Assembly (NCBI GenBank): GCA_937136425.1
Contig: CAKZON010000070.1
Coordinates: forward strand, 1 to 64,000
Direction: 5' to 3'
Length of the DNA stretch: 64,000 nucleotides
From: an uncultured Crocinitomix sp.
GTDB taxonomy: Bacteria > Bacteroidota > Bacteroidia > Flavobacteriales_D > Crocinitomicaceae
A program made the position numbers and the translations under genes. Of the stretch, positions 37,648 through 47,287 are shown one piece after another; position 1 is the stretch's first letter, and each line of letters begins with the position of its first letter. A model generated the notes under the pieces. The model ran no database searches, was not told the origin of the DNA, and saw only the letters and a program-made list of their open reading frames with translations.

Positions 37648-38157
37648 TTATTCGTATAAATAAACCCAATATTTAGTTACAGAGCTATTTTCTGAAGTAA
37701 CTGAAGTCGGTGGTTCATCATCAAAATAGTAAATAGATGTTGGCAACACTTTAATTTCATGCACGGCGCCAATCTCAACAATCTCTGCTTCTGGTTCAGA
37801 ACCATATCCGTAAACTACTTTTTCATAAACCAATTCTCTACCAGTATCATTAATTAAAACGTTTTGCATTTTTTCAATTGTGTAAGTTTCTCCATTCTCA
37901 CGTACATAATCATTTACACCAATAGAATAGTATTTTTCAACCTCTAAATTTGATTTAAGCACCACAAAATGTGAACCGTGCACGGCTGTTAAATAACCGA
38001 ATGCTCCACCTCCAAATACTAACCCAAAAACAAGAACGATTGGCACTGAGATTTTTGCTTTAACCTTCATTTTTCTTAAAAGAAGAAAAAGCAATACTAA
38101 AACGGCTAAAATTACTGTAATTGCAATTATTAAAAATGTAGTCCAGGTAGTAATCAT
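37648..38157 (-). CDS. Membrane protein of unknown function
   Basis: A 169-residue protein with two N-terminal helices (TFLIIAITVILAVLVLLFLL and ISVPIVLVFGLVFGGGAFGY) separated by a basic loop KMKVKAK. The soluble remainder has beta strands (SHFVVLKSNLEVEKYY, TYTIEKMQNVL) and an acidic C-terminal part. No family was recognised. The first two helices could form a hairpin with both termini on the same side. Confidence 0.6.
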   Translation of the reverse strand: MITTWTTFLIIAITVILAVLVLLFLLLRKMKVKAKISVPIVLVFGLVFGGGAFGYLTAVHGSHFVVLKSNLEVEKYYSIGVNDYVRENGETYTIEKMQNVLINDTGRELVYEKVVYGYGSEPEAEIVEIGAVHEIKVLPTSIYYFDDEPPTSVTSENSSVTKYWVYLYE

Positions 38158-38308
38158 AATAGAATAATATTAAAACAGCCAAGCTAAAAATAAAATCCTA
38201 GTATTAAAAAAAATTGCGGTAATAATATGAGGCAGAATTATCTGTTGGTAATTCTAATCTGATTGTTGGTATTGCTCATGCAACAATCTACTGTTCAACC
38301 TTCAACAG

Positions 38309-38827
38309 CTATTTGCCGAAAATTTCGATTAGTTTTTTATTGTTTTCACAAAGTGGCGTAATCACATCCTTTTTCTCAAATGCAATTAAATTCAATTCAA
38401 ATTGCCCAACATCTTTACCTGATTGGTGACTGGTATATCCTGCTGTCCAACGTACATTTACACTTCCATCATTTTTCACATGAAATTCAATGCTGTTGTT
38501 ATTGGTTGGTTCACCATCTCTAACGCTGAACATGGTGAACATTTGTTTGTCAGTCCATCCGTTTTCCAATTCAATTTTAACCCCATCTAACTGGCTAATT
38601 TCAGTTTGTTTTACGGGAAAATTGGCTAACATTATTTCAGTAGTGTCATCATCAAAATTAAGCTCCTCATTTAGTGCATTCAATTTTCTGAAATATACCG
38701 TAAGAATATTCAATCCTTCAAGTAAGGTTTCTATTTCAATTTCACCTGAAATTCCAGGGCGATAAGTGTATTCTAAATATTCGTCAGAATCATACTCCTC
38801 TTCCTTAAAATGTACAAATTGCTTCAT
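38309..38827 (-). CDS. Hypothetical cytoplasmic protein
   Basis: A 172-residue acidic protein with no signal peptide or membrane segment. It has a beta-rich centre (GVKIELENGWTDKQMFTMFS, NSIEFHVKNDGSVNVRWTAG). Family unknown. It starts 18 nt after gldA on the same strand and is probably cotranscribed with it. Confidence 0.55.
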   Translation of the reverse strand: MKQFVHFKEEEYDSDEYLEYTYRPGISGEIEIETLLEGLNILTVYFRKLNALNEELNFDDDTTEIMLANFPVKQTEISQLDGVKIELENGWTDKQMFTMFSVRDGEPTNNNSIEFHVKNDGSVNVRWTAGYTSHQSGKDVGQFELNLIAFEKKDVITPLCENNKKLIEIFGK

Positions 38828-38845
38828 GATTCGGACAAAAGTGTT

Positions 38846-39751
38846 TTAATTGCCTGCTGTCAATTCTTTAAACACTTCTTCCATTGATTTTTGCTCAACA
38901 GACATTGCCAAAATCAACAAATTATGTTGTTGGGCGTATTTTGCAATTGCAGGTCTAATATCTCCTTCACCTGAGAAAAGCCATTTATTACCCTCTACGT
39001 TTTTGACACTTTTAATATTAGCTATTTGGCGCAATTGATTGCGTGAGACAACTTGGTCAAATTCAACTAAGACTGTTTGGCGTTCCACATCTTTTTGCTG
39101 CATTTTTTCAGCAGTATTATCGGCTACAATCTTGCCTTTTTTGATAATTACCACACGGTCACAAATGGCTTCAACCTCTTGCATAATATGTGTAGATAGC
39201 ATTACCGTTTTAGTTTTACCAATATCAAGAATCAACTGACGAATGTCAACCAATTGATTAGGATCTAAACCACTTGTAGGCTCATCCAAGATTAGCACTT
39301 GAGGATCATGAATAATCGCTTGTGCCAAACCAACACGTTGACGATAACCTTTTGATAGGGCCCCAATTTTTTTATTTTTTTCAACTTCAAGTCCCACTAA
39401 TGAAATCATTTCATTAACGCGTTCCTTTTTGTTTTTAATTTTATAAATGCCAGCAACAAATGAGAGATATTCTTTTACATACATATCCAAATACAATGGA
39501 TTATGCTCAGGAAGATAACCTACTTTTTTTCGCACTTCAATTGAATGCTCCTCTACATCTAATCCACAAACCTTAACTGAACCTGACGACTTTGGAATAA
39601 AACAAGTCAGGATTTTCATCATCGTTGATTTCCCAGCCCCATTTGGCCCTAAAAAACCAATAATTTCGCCAGAATTAACGTTGAATGAAACATCATTTAA
39701 AGCTGCTTGCTCACCGTAGTATTTGAATGCGTTTTTTACCTCTATTGACAC
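38846..39751 (-). CDS. gldA: Gliding-motility ABC transporter ATP-binding protein GldA
   Basis: A 301-residue ABC ATPase. Walker A is GPNGAGKSTMMK (about 34-45), the signature is LSKGYRQRVGLAQ (about 132), and Walker B is VLILDEPTSGLDPNQ. The extended C terminus (VERQTVLVEFDQVV to the end) matches the GldA subfamily, which in Flavobacterium works with GldF and GldG. Those partners are not in the window. The start codon is GTG. A hypothetical gene follows after 18 nt. Confidence 0.85.
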   Translation of the reverse strand: MSIEVKNAFKYYGEQAALNDVSFNVNSGEIIGFLGPNGAGKSTMMKILTCFIPKSSGSVKVCGLDVEEHSIEVRKKVGYLPEHNPLYLDMYVKEYLSFVAGIYKIKNKKERVNEMISLVGLEVEKNKKIGALSKGYRQRVGLAQAIIHDPQVLILDEPTSGLDPNQLVDIRQLILDIGKTKTVMLSTHIMQEVEAICDRVVIIKKGKIVADNTAEKMQQKDVERQTVLVEFDQVVSRNQLRQIANIKSVKNVEGNKWLFSGEGDIRPAIAKYAQQHNLLILAMSVEQKSMEEVFKELTAGN

Positions 39752-39912
39752 CTTATTCTTATTTTGAAATTCAACCCTAACTGCTCAAAGCCGAATATAT
39801 ATCAACCCTAAAACTAGCATGGAATACGAAAGTAACGGAAAATGCTGCAATTAATTACAGTTTGAGACTAAAATAATCAAAACAAATTTGTTAATTTTCA
39901 CACCTGTCTAAG

Positions 39913-39925
39913 CTCAATATTTGAG
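39913..39925. promoter_or_regulatory. Small palindrome upstream of the helicase gene
   Basis: CTCAATATTTGAG is a 5-bp inverted repeat around TAT, 50 nt before the helicase ATG. It contains AATATTTG, one mismatch from the -7 box. It could be an operator; no independent support. Confidence 0.25.
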
Positions 39926-39974
39926 ATTGGATTAACAATCGCTAATCTTCAATAGAAATCGAGATCAACCATTT

Positions 39975-42900
39975 ATGCAATCTATCCTCTCTTTTTATAA
40001 AAACATCTACGAGCAAGAGTTGAATCAATCCAAAATGATGCATCTGTACTCATCTCGTGTTTTAAAAAGGTATTTCATTTCAAAAAAAGAAGAGCTATTA
40101 AACAATCAGCACCCATATCTACCGCTAGGAGATGCTGTTGGTGAGGAGATTATAAAAACACTTGAGCTAAAGTCAAACGAAGTTACTTTGAAATATTTTT
40201 CATTGGCTAGAATATCTCGTTTTGTGACCTTAAACAAATATGAATCAACTCGTGTTTATCCTCTTTTTTCGTTTGATGCCACTGTCATTACTAAAGAGGG
40301 GGAATATTATCTATATATTGACCAATCCACTCGCCAATTTCTAAAAAATAATGTTCCGCAAAAAATTGTAAATAATAGAGAATTTAAAAAAATAAAACAT
40401 GCTGAACAGATAGATTTCCATTTTGCATCCAAATTAACTGAGGTTATTCAAAAAGCAACTCCAAAAGCTGATGCTGATGAATTAATGATGTTTCCCACCT
40501 TATGGTCTGATCGTAAGTTTAAAGGAGCAATAAAAAAGGAATTTGAAGTTGGAGATCAATACGTACCTGCAGGAGTATTTGCCATAGTTGAAAAAGAAAA
40601 CAACTCTTTTACAACCTTAAATGAACTAAATATACTTGAACAATCACAAGATCTTTCCGCTCCGTTAGCCACTTTATTTAATGGTTTAGAGAATAAGTCA
40701 GATGAAAAAAAAGGAATAATTTGTGAAGAACTAAACGCGAGTCAATACAATGCAATTATCAATAGCAATGAAAAAATTGTTAGCGTTGTATCAGGACCTC
40801 CTGGCACAGGAAAATCATTTACGATAGCGAATTTAGCGGCAGAAAAAGTAAGCAAAGGAAAATCTATTCTTATTACCTCAAAAAACAAAGAGGCCCTTAA
40901 TGTCATTGAAGAAAAAATCAAAGGACAATTGGGTATTAAAAACCTTTGTGTAAACCCAAGTCAGGATGAAAATTTTTCATGGATGAAAGATCATCTTGAT
41001 TATGTTTTAGGAAGACGATATAAACGAAAAAAAATAGAATTTAGACAAATCGAAGCTGCATTTGAACGGTTTCAACAAATGCATGACGTTCATTTGCGAA
41101 AAGAAGCCGATTTAATGCAACAATTTAGGCGTGAACGTGATTATGCCTCAAGTTTAAATCATGGATTAGCGAAGTATAGTACCCCTGCTTTTCGGAATAG
41201 AATTTTTGCTTATCGTGGAAAATCAACTATTCCTATTTGGGAATCTTTAGATGCCTATTACAAACGAATTGGAAAAATTAGAAAAAAAGCCATTTCATCT
41301 TTACATTTAGTAAACTCTTTCATGTTAGAGGATGGCTTAAACCAATACAGAAGAGAATTGCGAGCATACCTTTCATTTTTAAGGGCAAGAGAGCATGAAC
41401 GAAAAGAAAAACTCTCTAAAAAAATTAATTATGATGCAGTTTTAAAAGCTTTTCCCGTTTGGCTAGTTAGAGCTAATGATGTTTCTAGAGTTCTCCCTTT
41501 AAAAAAAGAGGCTTTTGATATCCTAATTATTGACGAAGCATCACAATGCGACATTCCTAGTGTATTGCCCTTAATACAACGTGCTAAAAAAGTTGTAATT
41601 GTTGGAGACACGAAACAATTAACACATATTTCTTTCATTTCAAAAGCATTTGAAAGAGCAAGCAAGGCACAGGTTCCGGATGACTTAAAGCATCTTTGCC
41701 AACACCGCGATCGATCAATTCTACATTTGGTTCAGGATCATTTAGACCCGCAGGACCGTGTTCAATTAAATGAACATTTTAGAAGTCAATTCCCTATTAT
41801 TGCCTTTAGCAATCAGCAATTTTACAATGAGAGGTTAGATATTTTAACCAAACGCCCAATTTCGGTTGCAGAGCATGTGCAATTTGTAAAAACCAATGGA
41901 AAACGTGTAAATGGAGCAAACGAAGAAGAGGCAAAGGCCATTTTAGATAAAATTCAAGCGATAATTATTGCAGAAAAGGATTTACCTAATGCTTTAAAAA
42001 CGAGCATTGGTATTCTATCTCCTTTTCGTAAGCAAGTAGATTTTCTTTTTGAGCAATTGGTTGAAACCTTCAAGATTAATGAAATAAAAGCCCATAAAAT
42101 AATCGTAGGAACGGCATTTACATTCCAAGGCAATGAGCGTGACATCATGCTCTTGTCATTTTGTTTAGACAATGAGGCGTTGGGTGGTAGTTTCACCTTT
42201 TTAAACCGAAAAGATGTATTTAACGTTTCTATCACTCGTGCACGAAACGTCCAATATATTTACCATTCCTTTGATCCATCCCGCTTAAAAACTGATAGCA
42301 CTATTGCTAATTTTTTCAGGTTTTATGACAAGAATTTGGAGGATGATTTAGGAAGGGAAACAATTGACGAATTTTGCTTAGAGGTTGCAGAACTTCTCAA
42401 CAATAAGGGGCTAAAGACTTGGACAAACTTTAATGTTTCAGGTGTGAGTATTGATTTACTAACCCAAGTAGATGATCAATTTATTGGAATAGATTTGATT
42501 GGCTTTGAAGGGGAAATGGAAGATTACTACTCATTGGAACGGTACAAAATGATTGAGCGTGGAAAGATAAAACTATTTCCATTGCCCTACCCGCTTTGGA
42601 TGGGAGATCGTGAACTATGCTTAGCGGCCATTACGAATTTATTAGCACCTCCAGTTGAAGAGGCTCCAATCAAAGAAGAAGAAAAACCAATTGAACCAGT
42701 AATTAAAGTTGCTAAAAAAACGGAAAAACCTCTTGTTAAAAAGGCAAAACGGAAATATGTCCGTTTTTCAATTGATAAAATAGAAACGCAGCGCAGCTCA
42801 GGCAGTGATTCTGATTGGTTTTCTGTTAAACTCATGATAGGCAACACTAAATATGCCGAACTATGGACCACAATAAATGACAAAGAAAGTAAACTAACAC

Positions 42901-43544
42901 TTTCATTCGGTTTCAACGTTGTAAAACGTCACAGCTATAAAGGGTTAGAAGTAATGTTGCTCCAAGAATTAAATGCCTGGTTAGCGAACCGACCTTTTTA
43001 TACGGAAATAACAACAACTTTATACGGAGAATCTAAAGGTGATCAAATAATACTAGAAGCAAATGGGTTTGAGGAAATTTCTCGCAAAACAGTTCAGTCA
43101 GAAGGTTATGAACCGTACCTGCAAGTTCAAATGCGAAAGCCTCTCACCTATCAACCTGGAAGAGCCATAACAAAGCTAATGGGCGAAACGGTTTATTTAA
43201 AAACAACCAACCGAACAAAACACGCTCTTGTCACTTTTGAACTGTTTTTGAAGGACACCCAAATTGGTTCGTTAATAGTTAGCAAAAGCGGGTCAAGAAA
43301 TGAGGCTAAAATCAGTTTCCAACTCAATCATAACTTCTACAATTTTGGTTTAGAGGAACGTTTAATGGAAGAACTACATGATTGGGTTGAAAGTAGAAGA
43401 ACAATAAAGCAATTGGTAGTACACATTTATATGGAAGACACAACTTCACGTATCCTCTTTCAGAATTATGGTTTCAAAAGAAGGGAGACTACACTTGCAA
43501 ACAATATTACACCCATGCGCTTTGTTAAAGTATTACCTAAATGA
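39975..43544 (+). CDS. Superfamily 1 helicase fused to a degenerate nuclease and duplicated C-terminal domains
   Basis: A 1189-residue protein. Q-like motif NASQYNAI (254-261), Walker A GPPGTGKS (274-281), Walker B IIDEASQ (518-524), motif III VGDTKQL (543-549), HFRSQFPII (601-609), motif V GTAFTFQGNERDIML (712-726) and VI SITRARN (752-758) give a DNA2/NAM7-type SF1 helicase with a coiled insert (about 350-480). Residues 795-890 resemble the REase/Vsr-like domain seen on such helicases (SIDLLTQVDDQFIGIDLIG, D827 and D840), perhaps without full catalytic residues. Two related C-terminal domains (about 928-1056 and 1060-1188) each end in a GF-containing GNAT-like segment. Overlaps the next gene by 4 nt. 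Confidence 0.82.
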   Translation: MQSILSFYKNIYEQELNQSKMMHLYSSRVLKRYFISKKEELLNNQHPYLPLGDAVGEEIIKTLELKSNEVTLKYFSLARISRFVTLNKYESTRVYPLFSFDATVITKEGEYYLYIDQSTRQFLKNNVPQKIVNNREFKKIKHAEQIDFHFASKLTEVIQKATPKADADELMMFPTLWSDRKFKGAIKKEFEVGDQYVPAGVFAIVEKENNSFTTLNELNILEQSQDLSAPLATLFNGLENKSDEKKGIICEELNASQYNAIINSNEKIVSVVSGPPGTGKSFTIANLAAEKVSKGKSILITSKNKEALNVIEEKIKGQLGIKNLCVNPSQDENFSWMKDHLDYVLGRRYKRKKIEFRQIEAAFERFQQMHDVHLRKEADLMQQFRRERDYASSLNHGLAKYSTPAFRNRIFAYRGKSTIPIWESLDAYYKRIGKIRKKAISSLHLVNSFMLEDGLNQYRRELRAYLSFLRAREHERKEKLSKKINYDAVLKAFPVWLVRANDVSRVLPLKKEAFDILIIDEASQCDIPSVLPLIQRAKKVVIVGDTKQLTHISFISKAFERASKAQVPDDLKHLCQHRDRSILHLVQDHLDPQDRVQLNEHFRSQFPIIAFSNQQFYNERLDILTKRPISVAEHVQFVKTNGKRVNGANEEEAKAILDKIQAIIIAEKDLPNALKTSIGILSPFRKQVDFLFEQLVETFKINEIKAHKIIVGTAFTFQGNERDIMLLSFCLDNEALGGSFTFLNRKDVFNVSITRARNVQYIYHSFDPSRLKTDSTIANFFRFYDKNLEDDLGRETIDEFCLEVAELLNNKGLKTWTNFNVSGVSIDLLTQVDDQFIGIDLIGFEGEMEDYYSLERYKMIERGKIKLFPLPYPLWMGDRELCLAAITNLLAPPVEEAPIKEEEKPIEPVIKVAKKTEKPLVKKAKRKYVRFSIDKIETQRSSGSDSDWFSVKLMIGNTKYAELWTTINDKESKLTLSFGFNVVKRHSYKGLEVMLLQELNAWLANRPFYTEITTTLYGESKGDQIILEANGFEEISRKTVQSEGYEPYLQVQMRKPLTYQPGRAITKLMGETVYLKTTNRTKHALVTFELFLKDTQIGSLIVSKSGSRNEAKISFQLNHNFYNFGLEERLMEELHDWVESRRTIKQLVVHIYMEDTTSRILFQNYGFKRRETTLANNITPMRFVKVLPK

Positions 43545-44107
43545 TTGAAGTTTTAGATAATGCTCACTCCTTATTGATCTTTTACATCATAAGGCATATA
43601 GCCATTGTACTTATCTTCCTTATTGCAATTGATTTTTTTTGGAAGAAGCAAGATTTTAAATTTTCTTATGCCGTAATACGGTATATCGTTTTAGCGAATT
43701 GGGTTTTGAACCTAATGCTTACGCTGTTTAGAATAGATGAATTCACAAGCTTTATAAATCGAGCCACAGGGCCTTATTGGTGGGCCTATTTAATCATGCT
43801 AATTTGCTCATTTGCGCTCCCTATTTTACTTTTCCATAAAAAAATAGGACGCAATAAATGGCCACTCTTAGTCATAACATTTCTCTCTACTTTCGCGTTA
43901 ACTTTTGAATTGTTTGTAATACTACTCACGGCATTACATCATGGTTTTTCGGCAGGTTCAACAATTCCGTCTTACATCAATTATTTATTTTTGCGCCCCT
44001 TAATAATGACCAGCTTTTTAGTAGGAATAGATGTTTTGTTTTTAAGAAATAAAAGTAAAGTTAAAGCCGCACAAGCTATGACAGAGGAAGTTTTAGATGG
44101 AGAGTAA
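43541..44107 (+). CDS. Integral membrane protein coupled to the helicase
   Basis: A 188-residue protein with about five transmembrane helices (e.g. LLIFYIIRHIAIVLIFLIAI, YIVLANWVLNLMLTLF, YWWAYLIMLICSFALPILLF, WPLLVITFLSTFALTFELFV). Its ATG overlaps the helicase stop as ATGA, which ensures coupled translation. No family was recognised. The pairing of a helicase-nuclease with a membrane protein is the reason to consider a defence or envelope-linked DNA system, but no third component or other defence gene is near. A WG-repeat gene converges from the right. Confidence 0.7.
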   Translation: MIEVLDNAHSLLIFYIIRHIAIVLIFLIAIDFFWKKQDFKFSYAVIRYIVLANWVLNLMLTLFRIDEFTSFINRATGPYWWAYLIMLICSFALPILLFHKKIGRNKWPLLVITFLSTFALTFELFVILLTALHHGFSAGSTIPSYINYLFLRPLIMTSFLVGIDVLFLRNKSKVKAAQAMTEEVLDGE

Positions 44108-44116
44108 GAGAATGTT

Positions 44117-45307
44117 TTAATGCCTTACCCAAGTCAACCCTTCATGAAATGTTTTAGCTTTTGTAAATAAAGGCGGAATTACAATTTGATAATTACGATC
44201 CATATACCCCATTTTACCTTCTAAGTTTGCAAAAACAATTCTATTCCCATTTTTTGCGCCCATTAAATATTTCACATTTTCTAACGAGATTTTATTCAAA
44301 TTGGCATCAAAATAATCCTTTTCAGCATTGGCTAATGAAGTGACTTGTTTACTTGGATAAACACAGCAGAAATAGCCGTCTTTAGAAATATCACAATAAA
44401 TGGTTTCATATTTCATTGGCAGCACCATTTTACCAGTTGTATCCATCATTCCTTTTAAACCGTCTTGCTCTACAACTGCATATCCATCTTCGTTAAAATT
44501 TATAGCATGATCGTAAATTGGATCTACAACAAATTCATCTTTAAAATTTATCCATCCCCAACCACTACGATTTGGTTTTGTAATGACTGATATTAAGCCA
44601 TAATTGACTCCTTGGATGTTTCCGTTTTTTGTTTTAAAAACAACATTTCCCTTTTTATCAATTAAAACTGTTTTACCACCAACAGTGGCTCTTGCCATAC
44701 CATTTTGGAATGAACTTGTTCCGGATTGAATAAATTTTATTGGAATGACAACCTCGCCATCTCTATTTATAAATCCATATTCACCTTTATCAGAACTTGC
44801 CAAAGCAACCGAAACCAAACCTTCACTAAAGTATGAAGATCCAGTATATTGGCATGGAATTACTTCATTTCCTAATTCATCAACAAAGCCCATCTTACCA
44901 TCTTGATAAACCGCACAACGCTTTAAATCCGAATCGAAAAATTTTCCAACCTTGTCATATTTTTTTGTTGGTAATACTTTGCCCTTTTTGTTGATAAGTC
45001 GATAAAAATCTTCTCCTTCACGCTTAACCCATGTGACATCTGCATTAAAATCATGAGCTTTATCTAAATCACACGGAATAACAACCTCTCCTTTGGTATT
45101 TACATAACCGTCACCTGTAATCCATTTATTATTTACCAACGTATTTTTATGTACAACAGCTAATCCATTGTGAAAATCAGAAACGAATATGGCTTCAATT
45201 GTAAAAACCGTTTCTCCTAATTCATTAATACATGTCCATGTTTTATTCTTAGCCTGACTCGAAAGCCCAACCAATACAAGGATTAATAGTAACGCTATTT
45301 TTCTCAT
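44117..45307 (-). CDS. Secreted WG-repeat protein
   Basis: A 396-residue protein with a signal peptide (MRKIALLLILVLVGLSSQA). The remainder is WG (KWG-type) beta repeats, about nine, such as YGFINRDGEVVIPIKF, MGFVDELGNEVIPCQY, WGWINFKDEFVVDPIY and MGYMDRNYQIVIPPLF. WG repeats are thought to form propeller-like binding surfaces, often extracellular. No enzymatic domain is attached. It is a single gene between convergent and divergent neighbours. Confidence 0.85.
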   Translation of the reverse strand: MRKIALLLILVLVGLSSQAKNKTWTCINELGETVFTIEAIFVSDFHNGLAVVHKNTLVNNKWITGDGYVNTKGEVVIPCDLDKAHDFNADVTWVKREGEDFYRLINKKGKVLPTKKYDKVGKFFDSDLKRCAVYQDGKMGFVDELGNEVIPCQYTGSSYFSEGLVSVALASSDKGEYGFINRDGEVVIPIKFIQSGTSSFQNGMARATVGGKTVLIDKKGNVVFKTKNGNIQGVNYGLISVITKPNRSGWGWINFKDEFVVDPIYDHAINFNEDGYAVVEQDGLKGMMDTTGKMVLPMKYETIYCDISKDGYFCCVYPSKQVTSLANAEKDYFDANLNKISLENVKYLMGAKNGNRIVFANLEGKMGYMDRNYQIVIPPLFTKAKTFHEGLTWVRH

Positions 45308-45395
45308 TTTTAAGGTAATAATTGTTCTTATTCAAAAGTAATGAGTTTTAAGCAATTATTGAACCAAAAGCGTCTGTTCTAAAATAGAAAACAGT

Positions 45396-46667
45396 TTACA
45401 AGAAATTTTCAGGAATCAAAATTGGTTGCAAAGCCTGCTCAATATCTGCAATTAAATCATCTGCATTTTCAACACCAATTGACAAACGTACGAGATGGTC
45501 CGTAATCAAGTGTTTCTCTCTTTCCTCAACATCCATTCCAGCATGCGTCATAGATGCTGGGTGCTCTGCCAACGACTCTGTCCCCCCTAAACTAACAGCC
45601 AATTTAATTAATCCAAGGTTATTCAAAAATTGAAACGCTTCTTTTTCACCACCACGAATATCAAAAGACACCATTGCACCAGTACCTTCGCACTGTTTCT
45701 TAAAAATATCTGCCTGGCGGCTTTGCGGTTCTAGATGCCCCAAATGATAAATCTTTTCTACTAAAGGATGATTCATTAAGAAAGCTGCAACTTTGGTCGC
45801 ATTTTCAGCTTGTTTATCCATTCTCAATTTTAATGTTTCCAAGCTGCGCATTAAAAGCCATCCTGTGTTTGGACTAGTTTGATTCCCTAAAAACGTACGC
45901 ATAACTTTAACTCTTCCCATTAAGTCAAAATTTCCTAAAACCGCACCAGCAATAACGTCACTATGTCCACCAATATATTTTGTTGCAGAATATAAAACCA
46001 AATCTGCTCCATGCTGTAAAGGATGCTGCCAAAGTGGCCCCATATAAGTATTATCAACGGCAACAATTACCTCTTTTTCTTCAGTCCCAAACTGTTCACT
46101 TAAATCATTACACATTTCAATATCAATCAATGCATTGGTAGGGTTTGCAGGAGTTTCAACATAGATCAAAGCTAATTTATCCGCAAAGCCTGCATTAATA
46201 ATTCTTTCTGCAATTTCCTCACGAGAATCATTGGCATCAAATGCTAAAATATGAATTCCATAACGCGTTAAAACATGCTTAATAAAATGATCTGTCCCTC
46301 CGTAGGTTGGATTGCTGTACAACAACAAATCACCAGGATTTAAGAACTCCATTAACACCGTTGATATGGCCGCCATTCCACTTTCAAAAACAGCACATTC
46401 TTCAGCTTTATCCCACAAGGTTAATCTATTCTCTAAAACTTCCAAATCTGGATTATTCAATCGGCTATAAATCAAACCTATCTCCTCCTCTTCTTCTTTC
46501 TCCCGCAAGCCATAAGCTAATTCAAAAAACGATTTTCCTTCCTCGGCGTTTTTAAATACAAAAGTTGAAGTTTGAAAAATTGGACATTTAATGGCGCCTT
46601 CAGATAGTTCCGGCTTATAACCATATGACATCATTAAACTTTCAGGCTGTAATTTTCGATTTTTCAT
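45396..46667 (-). CDS. PLP-dependent Cys/Met metabolism enzyme (cystathionine gamma-synthase / methionine gamma-lyase type)
   Basis: A 423-residue fold-type I PLP enzyme. The PLP lysine is in LYSATKYIGGHSD (about K227), and YSRLNNPDLEVLENRL, ECAVFESGMAAIS and SLGGTESLAEHPASMTHAG are family motifs. Candidate reactions are cystathionine gamma-synthesis or methionine/cystathionine gamma-elimination; specificity cannot be read off. It contains an unusual acidic loop (REKEEEEEIGL, about 75-85). The Lrp-type regulator is transcribed divergently 155 nt away and is the obvious candidate controller. Confidence 0.88.
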   Translation of the reverse strand: MKNRKLQPESLMMSYGYKPELSEGAIKCPIFQTSTFVFKNAEEGKSFFELAYGLREKEEEEEIGLIYSRLNNPDLEVLENRLTLWDKAEECAVFESGMAAISTVLMEFLNPGDLLLYSNPTYGGTDHFIKHVLTRYGIHILAFDANDSREEIAERIINAGFADKLALIYVETPANPTNALIDIEMCNDLSEQFGTEEKEVIVAVDNTYMGPLWQHPLQHGADLVLYSATKYIGGHSDVIAGAVLGNFDLMGRVKVMRTFLGNQTSPNTGWLLMRSLETLKLRMDKQAENATKVAAFLMNHPLVEKIYHLGHLEPQSRQADIFKKQCEGTGAMVSFDIRGGEKEAFQFLNNLGLIKLAVSLGGTESLAEHPASMTHAGMDVEEREKHLITDHLVRLSIGVENADDLIADIEQALQPILIPENFL

Positions 46668-46822
46668 TGAGATAAAGATTTATTTGTGTCAAAATTCGGA
46701 CATTAAAGAATACTAAACCACAATTATTAATTAAATTAGATAATTATTCTATCAAACTAAGTTTATATTGAAAATATTTCTTTTAAACAAACTTAATTGA
46801 AGTAGAATTAGAAAAATTAGCC
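46668..46822. promoter_or_regulatory. Divergent control region for PLP enzyme and Lrp regulator
   Basis: These 155 nt are strongly AT-rich, with stretches like ATTATTAATTAAATTAG and CAAACTAAGTTT, as expected of Lrp-type operators, which are degenerate and AT-rich. I cannot assign exact sites. The layout implies that Lrp autoregulates and controls the PLP gene. Confidence 0.35.
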
Positions 46823-47287
46823 ATGGCACATTTAGACAAAATTGATCATCAACTCATTTTATTATTACAAGCAGATTCTTCTCGCACGATAAAGCAATTG
46901 GCCGCCGAGTTAAATCTTACTAGCACTCCCATTTATGAGCGTATTAAACGATTAGAAAAAACAGGGGTTATTGAAGGATATAGGGCAGAAATTAATGCTG
47001 CGCATGTAGGAAAAGAATTGATGGTTTTCAGCCATGTTTCGTTGAAAGAGCACTCGAAAGAGTATTTACTTAATTTTGAAACTAAAATTGCTGGTTTAAC
47101 TGAGGTTATTGAGTGTTACCACGTTTCTGGTGAACATGATTATTTACTCAAAGTACTTGTGGCCAATATGAAAGGATATCGTGAATTTTTAACTGAAAAA
47201 CTGGCTAAAATCAAGAATATTGGAAATGTACATTCCTCCTTTGTGGTTGAGGAAATAAAAAAGGATCGAATTATAGATCCTTCTTAA
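46823..47287 (+). CDS. Lrp/AsnC family transcriptional regulator
   Basis: A 154-residue regulator with an N-terminal winged HTH (LDKIDHQLILLLQADSSRT then KQLAAELNLTSTPIYERIK) and a C-terminal RAM ligand-binding domain (about 70-145; ending GNVHSSFVVEEIKKDRII). Such proteins form octamer-like rings and respond to amino acids. Its neighbour is a divergently transcribed PLP enzyme of sulphur amino acid metabolism, so the ligand may be methionine or a related amino acid (inference). The 3' end overlaps the convergent marC gene by 4 nt. Confidence 0.93.
   Translation: MAHLDKIDHQLILLLQADSSRTIKQLAAELNLTSTPIYERIKRLEKTGVIEGYRAEINAAHVGKELMVFSHVSLKEHSKEYLLNFETKIAGLTEVIECYHVSGEHDYLLKVLVANMKGYREFLTEKLAKIKNIGNVHSSFVVEEIKKDRIIDPS

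Noticed and set aside
38261-38288. GATTGTTG / CAACAATC hairpin downstream of a hypothetical gene
   Set aside because: No T run follows; could be chance in this AT-rich gap.
39771-39813. Two TCAACCCTAA copies between gldA and the helicase
   Set aside because: Two short copies without palindrome or fixed relation to a promoter do not support a site.
39975-44107. Labelling the helicase and membrane protein as a known defence system
   Set aside because: No known defence family matches and no other defence or mobile gene lies nearby; only a candidate.
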